A stretch of 64,000 nucleotides of DNA from Pseudohalioglobus sediminis. Its GTDB lineage: Bacteria; Pseudomonadota; Gammaproteobacteria; Pseudomonadales; Halieaceae. The stretch is from NCBI RefSeq assembly GCF_008370495.1, contig NZ_VTUX01000005.1, forward strand, positions 62,001 through 126,000. Direction: 5' to 3'. The notes beneath the pieces were generated by a model. The model made no database searches and was not told where the DNA came from. It was given only the letters and a program-made list of their open reading frames with translations. Shown piece after piece: positions 40,925 to 49,567 of the stretch (the stretch's first letter is position 1; every line of letters starts with the position of its first letter). Position numbers and translations under genes: made by a program.

Positions 40925-41560
40925 TCACGGCGGCAAAAAAGTGACGGGAAGAGTTCGCCAACTGAGAGTATGACCGAGAGATGTCTTGATAAGACCTGGC
41001 GTAGGAACACAACCGATCAAACCGTACACGTGTTCACTGGTTTCACATAGGTGAGCTATTGGTGGTCTATCAATGCATCCTGGCATATTTGTAACCAGAA
41101 GTTCGCCCCGTGTCAGAACAGCACGATTAAGATCGCCAAAAACACTGCCATGAAATGTCTTGAGGTAAGCCTCTTTCATAACCCAAGACTGCAAAAAGTG
41201 CCGTCGGCGAGCTCCTGGTTCAATTTGCCTAAGAGCGATAGCCTCTGCATCAGAAAAAAATTGGTCGGCTATCCCAGACCAATTTCGGTCCTGATCTAAG
41301 ACCTCAACGTCAATACCAACGGGGCCTGATGCGAGAGCCAATGCGACCGTGCCCCGACTGTGAGATATTGAGAGATGCAAGCCGGTACCTGCTCTTAATT
41401 GGTCGGCTAGCGGCCTAAAAGGCGCATCAAAATCCAGAAAAGTCGGCCGAACCTGGAGCGCAGCAAGTGCATCTTCCAAAAGCCTGCGCCCAGCATGGCT
41501 GGCCTCAGCTCTACATCGGCCAGCACAGTGGCGGCTAAAAACCGCGAGACCATCAAACAT
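40925..41560 (-). CDS. 4'-phosphopantetheinyl transferase (Sfp/AcpT type) of the pigment cluster
   Basis: Loads phosphopantetheine from CoA onto the conserved Ser of ACPs. 211 residues. Hallmarks: LSISHSRGTVALAL, the Mg-binding GIDVEVLDQ (residues ~78-86) and WVMKEAYLK (~125-133). It is divergent from the polyketide operon, 135 bp away, and presumably activates the two ACPs at 43188 and 43463. First functional cargo gene inside the transposon left end. Confidence 0.92.
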   Translation of the reverse strand: MFDGLAVFSRHCAGRCRAEASHAGRRLLEDALAALQVRPTFLDFDAPFRPLADQLRAGTGLHLSISHSRGTVALALASGPVGIDVEVLDQDRNWSGIADQFFSDAEAIALRQIEPGARRRHFLQSWVMKEAYLKTFHGSVFGDLNRAVLTRGELLVTNMPGCIDRPPIAHLCETSEHVYGLIGCVPTPGLIKTSLGHTLSWRTLPVTFLPP

Positions 41561-41578
41561 TTATCAATAAAATCATTC

Positions 41579-41660
41579 GGTTATATAACCCTGAGAGGTT
41601 ACTTTAATGACCTAATTATCCGACAAATAAATATCCGTGAATATCCGCTTTCTATATAAT
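41579..41660 (+). promoter_or_regulatory. Candidate control region of the aryl polyene operon
   Basis: The 135-bp divergent gap contains a perfect 12-bp palindrome GGTTATATAACC (41579-41590), a short repeat AATATCCG (twice, 41628-41648 region) and a TATAAT at 41655-41660, 36 bp before the first operon start. No convincing -35 is present at 17 bp, so an activator may be needed. Inference only. Confidence 0.35.
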
Positions 41661-41695
41661 CGAGGTATCAACCGAAAGCCAAGTCACACCTGGAC

Positions 41696-42427
41696 GTGGA
41701 CAGTAGCAAAATTCATCTTGGAATTGCCGGCTGGAGCAGCTGGACCCCTAGTGGCGAACATGCGATCTGCACTACTTTCCGAGGTGCCGCTTGTCCCTCC
41801 ACAGTTATGTTGGAAAAGCCCTCCCTTAAAAGCATCCCACCCATACAACGGCGCCGTCTGGGGAAGTTAGCCAGGGTTGTCTTTCATGTGCTCGAAGAGG
41901 CTATGGGCGATATCAGTGATCAAGTAGTCATCTTTAGTTCACGCATGGGTGAAATTCAGCGGACTCAATCCATCCTGGAAGCAATAGCAAGTCAACATGC
42001 CGTATCACCCGCTGACTTCAGTTTGTCGGTACACAATGCAATTGCGGGGCAATGGTCACTAATTCACAAAGTACGCCAACCACTGCTGGCCCTGGCTCCC
42101 GGAAATGGGGGCCCTGTTCCCGCACTGCTGGAAGCGTACGCACACCTGATCAGCGGCGAAACCGACCGGATTGCCGTGGTCTGCTTTGAAGAGAACTACC
42201 CCGAGTTTTATCAACCCTATATCCATGGCCCCCAGGCACCAACAGCGCTCGCCCTGCAATTGGTGCTCGATTGCAGAGAAACAACCCTTGAACTCAAACC
42301 ACTGGAGACATACTCGGGCAGAGAGACCACGGGTTTCACTCCCTTGGCAGAGCTGTTGATGAAAAAGTCTTCGCAAGTGCAGTTCAGCGACCGTAGTTCC
42401 AGCTGGGACCTTCGGATAACAGCATGA
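41696..42427 (+). CDS. Ketosynthase-like protein without catalytic half (ApeC-like chain-length partner)
   Basis: 243 residues from a GTG at 41696. It resembles only the N-terminal beta-ketoacyl synthase-like domain family found in aryl polyene clusters (ApeC in E. coli), with no TACSS-type active-site Cys. In the characterised E. coli system ApeC pairs with the ketosynthase ApeO; the partner here would be the gene at 52814. Conserved text includes QVVIFSSRMGEIQRTQSIL and PLLALAPGNGGPVPALLEA. The GTG start has a weak ribosome site. First gene of the operon. Confidence 0.78.
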   Translation: MDSSKIHLGIAGWSSWTPSGEHAICTTFRGAACPSTVMLEKPSLKSIPPIQRRRLGKLARVVFHVLEEAMGDISDQVVIFSSRMGEIQRTQSILEAIASQHAVSPADFSLSVHNAIAGQWSLIHKVRQPLLALAPGNGGPVPALLEAYAHLISGETDRIAVVCFEENYPEFYQPYIHGPQAPTALALQLVLDCRETTLELKPLETYSGRETTGFTPLAELLMKKSSQVQFSDRSSSWDLRITA

Positions 42428-43191
42428 ACGAGCGCCAAGACTTCTACTATTGGCGGGTACTCGCCACCGGAATCTGCTTCACCCTTTTTGGCGTCGGTGG
42501 GCTACTTATGGGGCTGGTATTGTTCCCGATTCTAGCGCTATTCTCCAGGGATCCGCGGGTTCGAACCCGTCGCTGTCGCCTGGTGATTCACCACGCGTTC
42601 CGCCTGTTTATCAAGCTCATCCATTCGCTGGGTTTACTAACCTACTCCCTGGACGGGGAAGAATCCTTGCGCGGTGAGGGTGTGCTGGTGATAGCAAACC
42701 ATCCAACGCTGATAGACGTGATCTTCCTGGTTGCCCAGATTCCGAATGCAAGCTGTATTGTCAAAGCAGGCTTGTTCCAGAACCCCTTCACCCGGGGCCC
42801 CGTGTCGTGGGCTGGGTATATTCCGAATACAGAGCCCGAAGAACTATTCGAAAACTGCCAGCGCCAACTAGAAGAGGGAGCCAACCTGGTCATATTCCCA
42901 GAGGGCACTCGCTCTATAGAAGGCAGACTGCATAAATTCAGGCGAGGGGCGGCCTACATATGGCTCCGTTTCAACTGCGATCTGGCGCTAGCCACACTGA
43001 ACTCTGAGCCACCCACACTGGCTAAGAACACGCCTTGGTATAAAATTCCGAGGCAGCGTTTTCACTACAGTCTGAAGGTTCGTCGGGCTGGCGAAACTAC
43101 GTTGCTACAGCCCGTCCCAGACGCAGGGGATGACGCACGCTCTATCAATCGGCAATGGCAAGAATATTTTCAGCAGGAACTGACAACATGA
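42424..43191 (+). CDS. 1-acyl-glycerol-3-phosphate-type acyltransferase of the pigment cluster
   Basis: 255 residues, PlsC-like. The HX4D motif reads NHPTLID (residues ~92-97) and the second motif FPEGTRS (~159-165). An N-terminal membrane helix (~15-40) anchors it. It would transfer an acyl chain, plausibly the polyene or the fatty acid of the lipid anchor. Start overlaps the upstream stop (ATGA). Positional equivalent of ApeD. Confidence 0.88.
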   Translation: MNERQDFYYWRVLATGICFTLFGVGGLLMGLVLFPILALFSRDPRVRTRRCRLVIHHAFRLFIKLIHSLGLLTYSLDGEESLRGEGVLVIANHPTLIDVIFLVAQIPNASCIVKAGLFQNPFTRGPVSWAGYIPNTEPEELFENCQRQLEEGANLVIFPEGTRSIEGRLHKFRRGAAYIWLRFNCDLALATLNSEPPTLAKNTPWYKIPRQRFHYSLKVRRAGETTLLQPVPDAGDDARSINRQWQEYFQQELTT

Positions 43192-43466
43192 ACGATCTCG
43201 AACAGCAGATAAAACAGCTGATCATTGACGCCCTCGATCTGGAGGACATCACAGCGGCGGATATCATTTCCGACGATCCGCTGTTTGAAAGCGGACTGGG
43301 CCTGGATTCGATCGACGCCCTCGAATTGGGCATGGCACTACAGCAAAAATTTGGTGTGACCATTGATGCAGAAGATAAGAGCACCAAAGAGCATTTCCAA
43401 TCTGTGACCAACCTAGCGAAGTTTGTTCACTCAGCTAGCACCGGTACCCAGGGAGAGACGGCATGA
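43188..43466 (+). CDS. Acyl carrier protein 1 of the pigment cluster
   Basis: 92 residues. The phosphopantetheine Ser is in GLGLDSIDALELGMAL (Ser ~residue 41), and the sequence is acidic as usual. Starts at an ATG overlapping the acyltransferase stop (ATGA). Equivalent by order to ApeE. It would carry the aryl starter and growing chain. Confidence 0.93.
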   Translation: MNDLEQQIKQLIIDALDLEDITAADIISDDPLFESGLGLDSIDALELGMALQQKFGVTIDAEDKSTKEHFQSVTNLAKFVHSASTGTQGETA

Positions 43467-43714
43467 AAACACGTGAAGAAGTCTACGGGGTTCTCTGCGA
43501 CCTATTGGTAAATATGTTCGAGGTAGAAGCGGACGATATCTCCGGCAGCGCCAATCTCTATGAAGACCTTGATGTGGACAGTATTGATGCTGTCGACCTC
43601 GTGGTGGAGCTAAAGAGTATCACTGGCAAGCAGATCGACCCCGATGAATTCAATTCGGTACGCACCGTCGACGATGTCGTATCTACCGTGGTAGGTATTC
43701 TGGGCATCGAATGA
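43463..43714 (+). CDS. Acyl carrier protein 2 of the pigment cluster
   Basis: 83 residues with the carrier motif DLDVDSIDAVDLVVEL (Ser ~residue 38). Overlaps ACP1 by 4 bp. Equivalent by order to ApeF. Two tandem ACPs are a hallmark of aryl polyene and related clusters. Confidence 0.93.
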   Translation: MKTREEVYGVLCDLLVNMFEVEADDISGSANLYEDLDVDSIDAVDLVVELKSITGKQIDPDEFNSVRTVDDVVSTVVGILGIE

Positions 43715-44292
43715 ACCGAGTCCTCCAGGTGATGACCGGGCTGGTGCTGGCGCTCTACCCACTATTGATCTTCTTTGGCCTGCAGGTCATGGAGCCAGCA
43801 CACATGGCCGGAATGCTGCTGGCCATGGCCTTGTTACGCATGGCAAGCCTACGTGCATCACCTGGCGGTAGGGGAGCGCAATTGGTACTCGCAGCCGTGC
43901 TTCTGGTAATTGCGGCCTTCACCCTGGTTGCAGAGAGCCCGAACGGGTTTCGCTACTACCCGGTGGTGGTCAACATAGTTTTTCTATCGGCATTTTTCGC
44001 CTCACTGATCAAAGGCCCTCCGGTCGTCGAACGGTTGGCCCGGTTAACCGAGCCACACTTGCCGCAGCAAGCCGTGGTTTATACACGCAAGGTAACCATC
44101 CTCTGGTGTGTATTCTTTCTGTTCAATGGCACCATCGCATTGTACACAGCAGCGTTTGCCAGTTTCGAAGCCTGGGCCTATTACAACGGCTTTCTCGCCT
44201 ACATCCTAATGGCCGTACTTTTCTCGCTAGAATGGCTGGTGCGCAGGTATGTCCGAAGGAGGGTGGATGCGACTCCTCAGCGAACTCAATAG
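43711..44292 (+). CDS. COG4648-like membrane protein of aryl polyene clusters
   Basis: 193 residues with about five to six hydrophobic helices, ending in a basic tail (RRYVRRRVDA). It matches the uncharacterised membrane protein placed after the two ACPs in these clusters (ApeG position). Role unknown; membrane docking of the complex or export help are possibilities. Starts at an ATG overlapping the ACP2 stop and overlaps the ligase gene by 26 bp. Confidence 0.8.
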   Translation: MNRVLQVMTGLVLALYPLLIFFGLQVMEPAHMAGMLLAMALLRMASLRASPGGRGAQLVLAAVLLVIAAFTLVAESPNGFRYYPVVVNIVFLSAFFASLIKGPPVVERLARLTEPHLPQQAVVYTRKVTILWCVFFLFNGTIALYTAAFASFEAWAYYNGFLAYILMAVLFSLEWLVRRYVRRRVDATPQRTQ

Positions 44293-45940
44293 GGAAAGTT
44301 TCAATCCCGATCACGTGGTGGCCCTGGCTCACTCCGGGGCTCTAAACTGGACCGATTTTTTAGCCGAGATAGATTGCTTGCGCGCCAGGCTGAGTCATCT
44401 GGAGTCAGACGAGGTTGCCCTATTCGATAACGACACCTACCGTTTCGGAGCGGCAATGCTCGCTCTCCTGGCAGAAGGAAAGCGGATTTTCCTACCCGGT
44501 GAAAATCACCAAGCCATGGCATCAACCCTTGAGTCACAGTCCATAACGCTTGTGGGTAACTGGCCCGAGAGGAACACCATCGCCCTTGACGAAAATCCCG
44601 CCACCGCACCCGCCAATCCTATCCAACTCAGCGGCCTGGTGACGGTATACACTTCAGGCTCCACGGGCACCCCGAAAGCCATCGACAAGACCCTCGCGCA
44701 AATTGACGCTGAGCTACTAGCCCTCGAAGCGTGCTTTGGCAGCGATATCGCAGATAGTGACGTCTACAGTGGCGTGAGCCACCAGCATCTGTATGGCCTT
44801 TTGTTCGGTTTTTGCTGGCCGCTGAGCAGTGGGCGCGCTTTCTGGCGCCACCCGTTTATCGATCCATCGATTCTAGCGCGCACGGCAAACCAGTCGTCAG
44901 AAGCTATCTGGATATCAAGCCCCGGCCACCTGCACCGCCTTGGCCAGGACCTGCCCTGGGACCAGGCGCGACAGGCCACGCGTGCGGTGTTTTCCTCCGG
45001 TGGCCCGCTAAATACAATTGCCGCTCAGGAGGTGTTCGAAGGTCTGGGTGACTACCCCCACGAGGTACTGGGGAGCTCGGAAACCGGCGGTATCGCACAC
45101 CGTCAACAACGTGAGCCCGGCACGCCATGGACTCCGCTGCCGTGTGTGAAGATCGCTGCCAGCGAAACCGGCAACCTCCAGGTACGGTCGCCGTTTTTGC
45201 CCGGCGACGATTGGTTTGAAACTGGGGACATACTCCTGGAGGTAACGTCCGAGGGTTTCCACTTGGGTAAGCGCAGCGACCGCATCGCCAAGATAGAGGG
45301 CAAGCGGATTTCCCTGGTTGAGGTTGAGAGCACACTAGAATCGCACCCGTTTATCCACGAAGCCTATGCGCTGGTTGTAGAGCGCCATCGCGAGGTCGTG
45401 GGCGCACTACTCAGCCTGAGCGATGAAGGCATTGCTGCGATCACAGAGCTTGGGCTGGCTAGGTTTAATAAGACGCTGCGGCAGGCCGCGATTCCGTCGC
45501 TGCCACCATTGGGAGTACCCCGTGTCTGGCGCTTCTGCCCAGGTTTACCGCGCAATACCCAGGGTAAACTGGGGGCCGACAGCTTGACGCCCTGGTTCGA
45601 GGACGACCGACTACCGCCGGCAGTGGCCCAGACCACCCGGGAGAACGGATGCACCCTGAAGGTCTGGGTTGACCAGAACTGCCGTTATTTTGAGGGGCAC
45701 TTCCCCCAAGGGCCTGTACTCCCCGGAGTGGTTCAGGTTACCTGGGCTGAGGCCTACGCACGCCGCCATCTCGATATCAGTGGCACCTTTGCGGGGATGC
45801 AGGCGCTCAAGTTCAAGGAAATCGTCAGGCCCAACTCCATGCTCGACCTGGAGTTGGATTGGGATACCGGGCGGGGTGGCCTGGAGTTTCGCTTCTCCTC
45901 TGCAGGGAAGGTGCACAGCCAGGGCCGGCTGCTGTTTTAG
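44267..45940 (+). CDS. Aryl-AMP ligase fused to hotdog dehydratase (ApeH-ApeI fusion)
   Basis: 557 residues from the ATG at 44267, chosen because GAAGGAGG lies just upstream. The first ~440 residues are an ANL-family adenylating enzyme with P-loop TVYTSGSTGTPKAIDK (~128-143), SSETGGIAHRQ and GDILLEV...LGKRSDRIAKIEG. It should load the aryl acid onto an ACP. The last ~100 residues are a FabA/FabZ-like dehydratase with YFEGHFPQGPVLPGVVQV, including the active-site His. In E. coli CFT073-type clusters these are two genes (apeH, apeI). Confidence 0.88.
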   Translation: MRLLSELNRESFNPDHVVALAHSGALNWTDFLAEIDCLRARLSHLESDEVALFDNDTYRFGAAMLALLAEGKRIFLPGENHQAMASTLESQSITLVGNWPERNTIALDENPATAPANPIQLSGLVTVYTSGSTGTPKAIDKTLAQIDAELLALEACFGSDIADSDVYSGVSHQHLYGLLFGFCWPLSSGRAFWRHPFIDPSILARTANQSSEAIWISSPGHLHRLGQDLPWDQARQATRAVFSSGGPLNTIAAQEVFEGLGDYPHEVLGSSETGGIAHRQQREPGTPWTPLPCVKIAASETGNLQVRSPFLPGDDWFETGDILLEVTSEGFHLGKRSDRIAKIEGKRISLVEVESTLESHPFIHEAYALVVERHREVVGALLSLSDEGIAAITELGLARFNKTLRQAAIPSLPPLGVPRVWRFCPGLPRNTQGKLGADSLTPWFEDDRLPPAVAQTTRENGCTLKVWVDQNCRYFEGHFPQGPVLPGVVQVTWAEAYARRHLDISGTFAGMQALKFKEIVRPNSMLDLELDWDTGRGGLEFRFSSAGKVHSQGRLLF

Positions 45941-45945
45941 TCCAG

Positions 45946-46686
45946 ATGTACCGTCCTGCGATAGTCATTCCCGTATACAACCACCCTACCACGGTGCGCC
46001 CACTACTATTGCAACTGGAAGCCTACAAACTCCCGGTGATTCTGGTTAACGACGGTTCCGACACCACCTGTACGGAAACACTGCGCGCGCTGGACCGGGA
46101 ATTTAGCTGGGCTTCGCTAATCGAGCGAGAGAACAATGGCGGCAAGGGTGCTGCTGTGAAAGCCGGATTGCGCGAAGCCGCGCAGCAGGGCTATACCCAT
46201 GCACTGCAAGTCGACGCCGATGGGCAACACGAGCTCGGCGACTTAAGTAAACTGCTATCGCTGTCACGTGGTGCACCCGAAGCCGTTATCTCTGGCGCAC
46301 CTGATTACCGCGATGTGCCGGCTATCAGGTACTACGGGCGCTACCTCACACACTTCTGGGTATGGATCAACACACTCTCCCTGGATATCGAAGATTCCAT
46401 GTGCGGTTTCAGGGCCTACCCCTTGGCGAGTACGCTAGGAGTCATTGACACGTCAGCAACAGGCGACCGGATGGATTTCGACCCCGAAATACTTGTTCGG
46501 CTGCACTGGGCGGGAGTTCAGGTAATTCAGTTCCGTACGCCCGTGCACTACCCTCAGGACGGTATTTCTCACTTCAAGGCACTGCAGGACAATATGCTGA
46601 TCAGCTGGGCTCATACGCGTATGTTTTTCGGCATGTGTCTCCGGCTACCCTTTATTCTCCAGCGTAAGTGGCAACACCGTGGCTGA
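45946..46686 (+). CDS. Family 2 glycosyltransferase of the pigment cluster
   Basis: 246 residues, GT-A fold. YNHPTTVRPLLL start, ILVNDGSD near residue 30 and the metal-binding QVDADGQHE at ~90-98. Likely transfers a sugar, perhaps in the lipid anchor of the pigment, a role suggested by synteny with ApeJ whose N-terminal half is a GT2 domain. Here the GT and acyltransferase halves are separate genes that overlap by 8 bp. Confidence 0.86.
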   Translation: MYRPAIVIPVYNHPTTVRPLLLQLEAYKLPVILVNDGSDTTCTETLRALDREFSWASLIERENNGGKGAAVKAGLREAAQQGYTHALQVDADGQHELGDLSKLLSLSRGAPEAVISGAPDYRDVPAIRYYGRYLTHFWVWINTLSLDIEDSMCGFRAYPLASTLGVIDTSATGDRMDFDPEILVRLHWAGVQVIQFRTPVHYPQDGISHFKALQDNMLISWAHTRMFFGMCLRLPFILQRKWQHRG

Positions 46687-47608
46687 CAGTCAGCGCTGGT
46701 CAGAGATTCGTGAGAATGGCTTTCTCACGGGCATGCGGTTCCTGTTTCTGGTGTATCGACTGGGAGGGTTCCTGGCCTTCCGAATCATTCTCCAGCCGGT
46801 ACTTTTGTTCTACTTCCTACGAAACAAACTCGCGCGCGACGCTTCGCTGGAGTACCTGGGCAGGTTGCAGGCCACTTTTCCTGACGACAACACGCCGGCA
46901 CCGGGCTGGTGGAATGCCTATCGCCATTTCAATGCCTTTGCCAATGCCTCGCTGGACCGCCTGGCTGTGTGGGCGAATTCCAGCATCCTGGACCGGATCA
47001 GCTTTCCCGACCGGCCTATCCTGCTGGAACAGATCGCCACCGGTAGGGGGGCGGTTCTTCTTGGTGCTCATATTGGCAATATGGAAATCTGTCGCGGCCT
47101 GTCGACACGCAACCCGGATCTGAAACTGAATATTCTGGTTCATACCCAACATGCCGACATGTTCAATCGGCTACTACGTGAAGTCGTGGGCGAAACAGCT
47201 ATTACCCTGATCGAAGTCAGTGACCTGAGCCCGGCCACAGCAATAGAGTTACAGGGAAGAGTAGATCGCGGCGAATTTGTCGCTATCCTAGCAGACCGGG
47301 TGCCGGCCAGTAGCAGCGAGCGCTGTAGCGAGCAAATGTTCCTAGGTAAGCAGGCCAAGTTTCCCGACGGCCCATTTATACTGGCTTCGCTGCTAAAATG
47401 CCCCGTTTACACCCTGTTCTGTACCCGGGAGGGCAGAGGCTATAAAATCCGCTGCCAGAAATTCGCCGATGACATAAAACTTCCCCGGTCTAGCAGGAAG
47501 CAAGCAGTAACGGGATACAGCGAACGCTACTCCAGGGCACTGGAACAAAACCTTCGCCACGCTCCCCTGCAATGGTTCAACTTCTATCCCTTTTGGGATC
47601 AGGAATGA
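46679..47608 (+). CDS. LpxL/HtrB-like lipid acyltransferase of the pigment cluster
   Basis: 309 residues from a GTG at 46679. Lysophospholipid/lipid A-type acyltransferase with an N-terminal membrane helix (~17-45) and the HX4E motif in LLGAHIGNMEI (residues ~124-134). Probably attaches the polyene or an acyl chain to the glycolipid. Corresponds to the C-terminal half of ApeJ-type fusions. Confidence 0.84.
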   Translation: MADSQRWSEIRENGFLTGMRFLFLVYRLGGFLAFRIILQPVLLFYFLRNKLARDASLEYLGRLQATFPDDNTPAPGWWNAYRHFNAFANASLDRLAVWANSSILDRISFPDRPILLEQIATGRGAVLLGAHIGNMEICRGLSTRNPDLKLNILVHTQHADMFNRLLREVVGETAITLIEVSDLSPATAIELQGRVDRGEFVAILADRVPASSSERCSEQMFLGKQAKFPDGPFILASLLKCPVYTLFCTREGRGYKIRCQKFADDIKLPRSSRKQAVTGYSERYSRALEQNLRHAPLQWFNFYPFWDQE

Positions 47609-49158
47609 TGGTACAGAAAAATTCACAGACAGTCGTTTTCGATGGCACCCCACTTACTGTCATCCAAGTAGCAGCACTCGCGGCCGGCAAGGCGAAGGTG
47701 AAACTGGACACTTCCGACGAATTCAGAGCACGCATAGACCGCGGGGCTGAATTCCTGGAAAAGTTACTGCGCGAAGACGGCGTTATCTATGGTGTGACCA
47801 CCGGATATGGTGACTCCTGCAGCGTTAGCGTACCCCCGGAACTGGTCTACGAATTACCTCGTCACCTCTACACTTTCCACGGCTGTGGTATGGGTGAAGC
47901 CTTTTCACTCGAGGAGAGCAGGGCAATACTGGCTGCCCGGCTGGCAAGTCTCTGCCAAGGCTATTCCGGGGTTCGCTATAGGCTGTTGGAGCAGATCAGT
48001 ACATTATTAATACGCGATATCATCCCGATCATCCCACAGGAAGGGTCTGTCGGGGCGAGCGGCGACCTGACGCCCCTATCTTACCTGGCTGCTGTGCTCG
48101 AAGGGCATCGCGAGGTGTGGTACCGGGGCGAGCAACTCACGACTGCCGAGGTGTATTCCGCAGAAGGCATAGAACCGATATCACTTCGACCAAAAGAAGC
48201 ACTCGCCATTATGAATGGCACTGCTGCTATGACGGGTATCGCCTGTCTTGCGGTCACTCGAGCCCAGTACGTGGTACGCCTCGCCACGCGCATTACCAGC
48301 CTATGCTCGGTGGCGGTAGAGGGCAACGATTTCCACTTCGACCCCATGCTCTTCTCAGTGAAGCCACATCCGGGGCAGCAACAGATTGCCGCATGGATTC
48401 ACGACGATCTTCATACCGGTGAGGTGCCGCGCAACAGCAACCGACTACAGGACAGATACTCATTGCGCTGTGCTCCACATGTTATCGGGGTGTTGCAGGA
48501 CATGCTGCCCACAACCGTTGCGTTCGTGGAACGGGAGCTCAATAGCGCAAACGACAACCCTATTATCGACGCAGAAGGAGAGCACGTACTCCACGGGGGC
48601 CACTTCTATGGTGGTCATATCGCCCACGCCATGGACAGCCTGAAAGCAGCTCTTGCCAATGTGGCCGACCTGGTAGATCGCCAGATTGCCCAGACCGTTG
48701 ACCCCAAGTTCAACCACGGGCTTCCAGCTAACCTGTCGGGCGCCACTGGCACACAGGCCGCCATAAACCACGGCTTTAAGGCTGTACAGATCGCGGCATC
48801 TGCATGGACTGCCGAAGCCCTCAAGGGCACTTTGCCCGCCAGCATATTCTCTCGCTCCACCGAGTGCCATAACCAAGACAAAGTGAGTATGGGAACAATT
48901 GCAGCAAGGGACTGCACTCGGGTGTTGGAACTGGTAGAGCAGGTTCTTGCCGCAGGTATCGCTATCAGTTGCCAGGGCGTTGCATTGCGCATCCGCGACG
49001 GACAGCTGACCCTGCAAGACCTGCAGCCTGCCCTGCAGCAGGATCTGGAGAGGACGGCCCAACTGCTGACCTTCCTCACGGAGGACCGACCGCTTGAGCA
49101 AGACCTTCGACGGCTGGTTGAGGCCATACGCGAGAAGCATTGGGTGCTGTATGCCTAA
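47605..49158 (+). CDS. HAL/TAL/PAL-type aromatic amino acid ammonia lyase
   Basis: 517 residues; MIO cofactor precursor Ala151-Ser152-Gly153 in GSVGASGDLTPLSYL, plus conserved GVTTGYGD, NSANDNPI and CHNQDKVSMGT. Substrate-selectivity pair aligning with Tyr-lyase His89-Leu90 is Phe91-His92 (LYTFHGCG), which is neither classical TAL (HL) nor HAL (SH). It should deaminate an aromatic amino acid to the cinnamate-type starter for the polyene, the role of TAL in flexirubin clusters. ATG 47605 and 47608 are both possible; the first overlaps the previous stop (ATGA). Confidence 0.86.
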   Translation: MMVQKNSQTVVFDGTPLTVIQVAALAAGKAKVKLDTSDEFRARIDRGAEFLEKLLREDGVIYGVTTGYGDSCSVSVPPELVYELPRHLYTFHGCGMGEAFSLEESRAILAARLASLCQGYSGVRYRLLEQISTLLIRDIIPIIPQEGSVGASGDLTPLSYLAAVLEGHREVWYRGEQLTTAEVYSAEGIEPISLRPKEALAIMNGTAAMTGIACLAVTRAQYVVRLATRITSLCSVAVEGNDFHFDPMLFSVKPHPGQQQIAAWIHDDLHTGEVPRNSNRLQDRYSLRCAPHVIGVLQDMLPTTVAFVERELNSANDNPIIDAEGEHVLHGGHFYGGHIAHAMDSLKAALANVADLVDRQIAQTVDPKFNHGLPANLSGATGTQAAINHGFKAVQIAASAWTAEALKGTLPASIFSRSTECHNQDKVSMGTIAARDCTRVLELVEQVLAAGIAISCQGVALRIRDGQLTLQDLQPALQQDLERTAQLLTFLTEDRPLEQDLRRLVEAIREKHWVLYA

Positions 49159-49567
49159 GTGCTACGCAGAAGGCGAAATAACTGTCGAAGTTCCCTTCCA
49201 TGATATCGATGTGATGGGGATTGCCTGGCATGGACACTACGCCAAGTACTTGGAGCTGGCCCGCACCGAACTGCTCAACAACATCGATTACGACATCGAG
49301 CAAATGAAGGCCTCAGGCTATGCCTGGCCAGTAATCGAGCTCCATATTCGCTATGCAAGGCCTCTAAACTATCGTCAAAAAATCCGTGTCCGCGCGCGAC
49401 TTGCGGAGTTCGAGAACCGCCTCAAGATAAACTATGAAATATCCGACCAGCAAACCGGCAGGCGGCTCACGCGGGCCCACACAGTACAGGTAGCCCTCGA
49501 CATCGCCTCAGGTGAAATGTTGTTTGCCAGCCCAGCCGTGCTGAAGGAAAGATTGAGCCTGTTATGA
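49151..49567 (+). CDS. 4HBT-type acyl thioesterase of the pigment cluster
   Basis: 138-residue hotdog thioesterase, 4-hydroxybenzoyl-CoA thioesterase-like: VEVPFHDIDVMGIAWHGHYAKYLELAR with the catalytic Asp at residue ~18-20. Overlaps the ammonia lyase stop. Corresponds to ApeK. It might proof-read or release acyl-ACPs. Confidence 0.88.
   Translation: MPKCYAEGEITVEVPFHDIDVMGIAWHGHYAKYLELARTELLNNIDYDIEQMKASGYAWPVIELHIRYARPLNYRQKIRVRARLAEFENRLKINYEISDQQTGRRLTRAHTVQVALDIASGEMLFASPAVLKERLSLL

Noticed and set aside
41637-41870. 77-residue open frame over the start of the ApeC-like gene
   Set aside because: Overlaps the better supported GTG-initiated ketosynthase-like gene in another frame and resembles no protein family.
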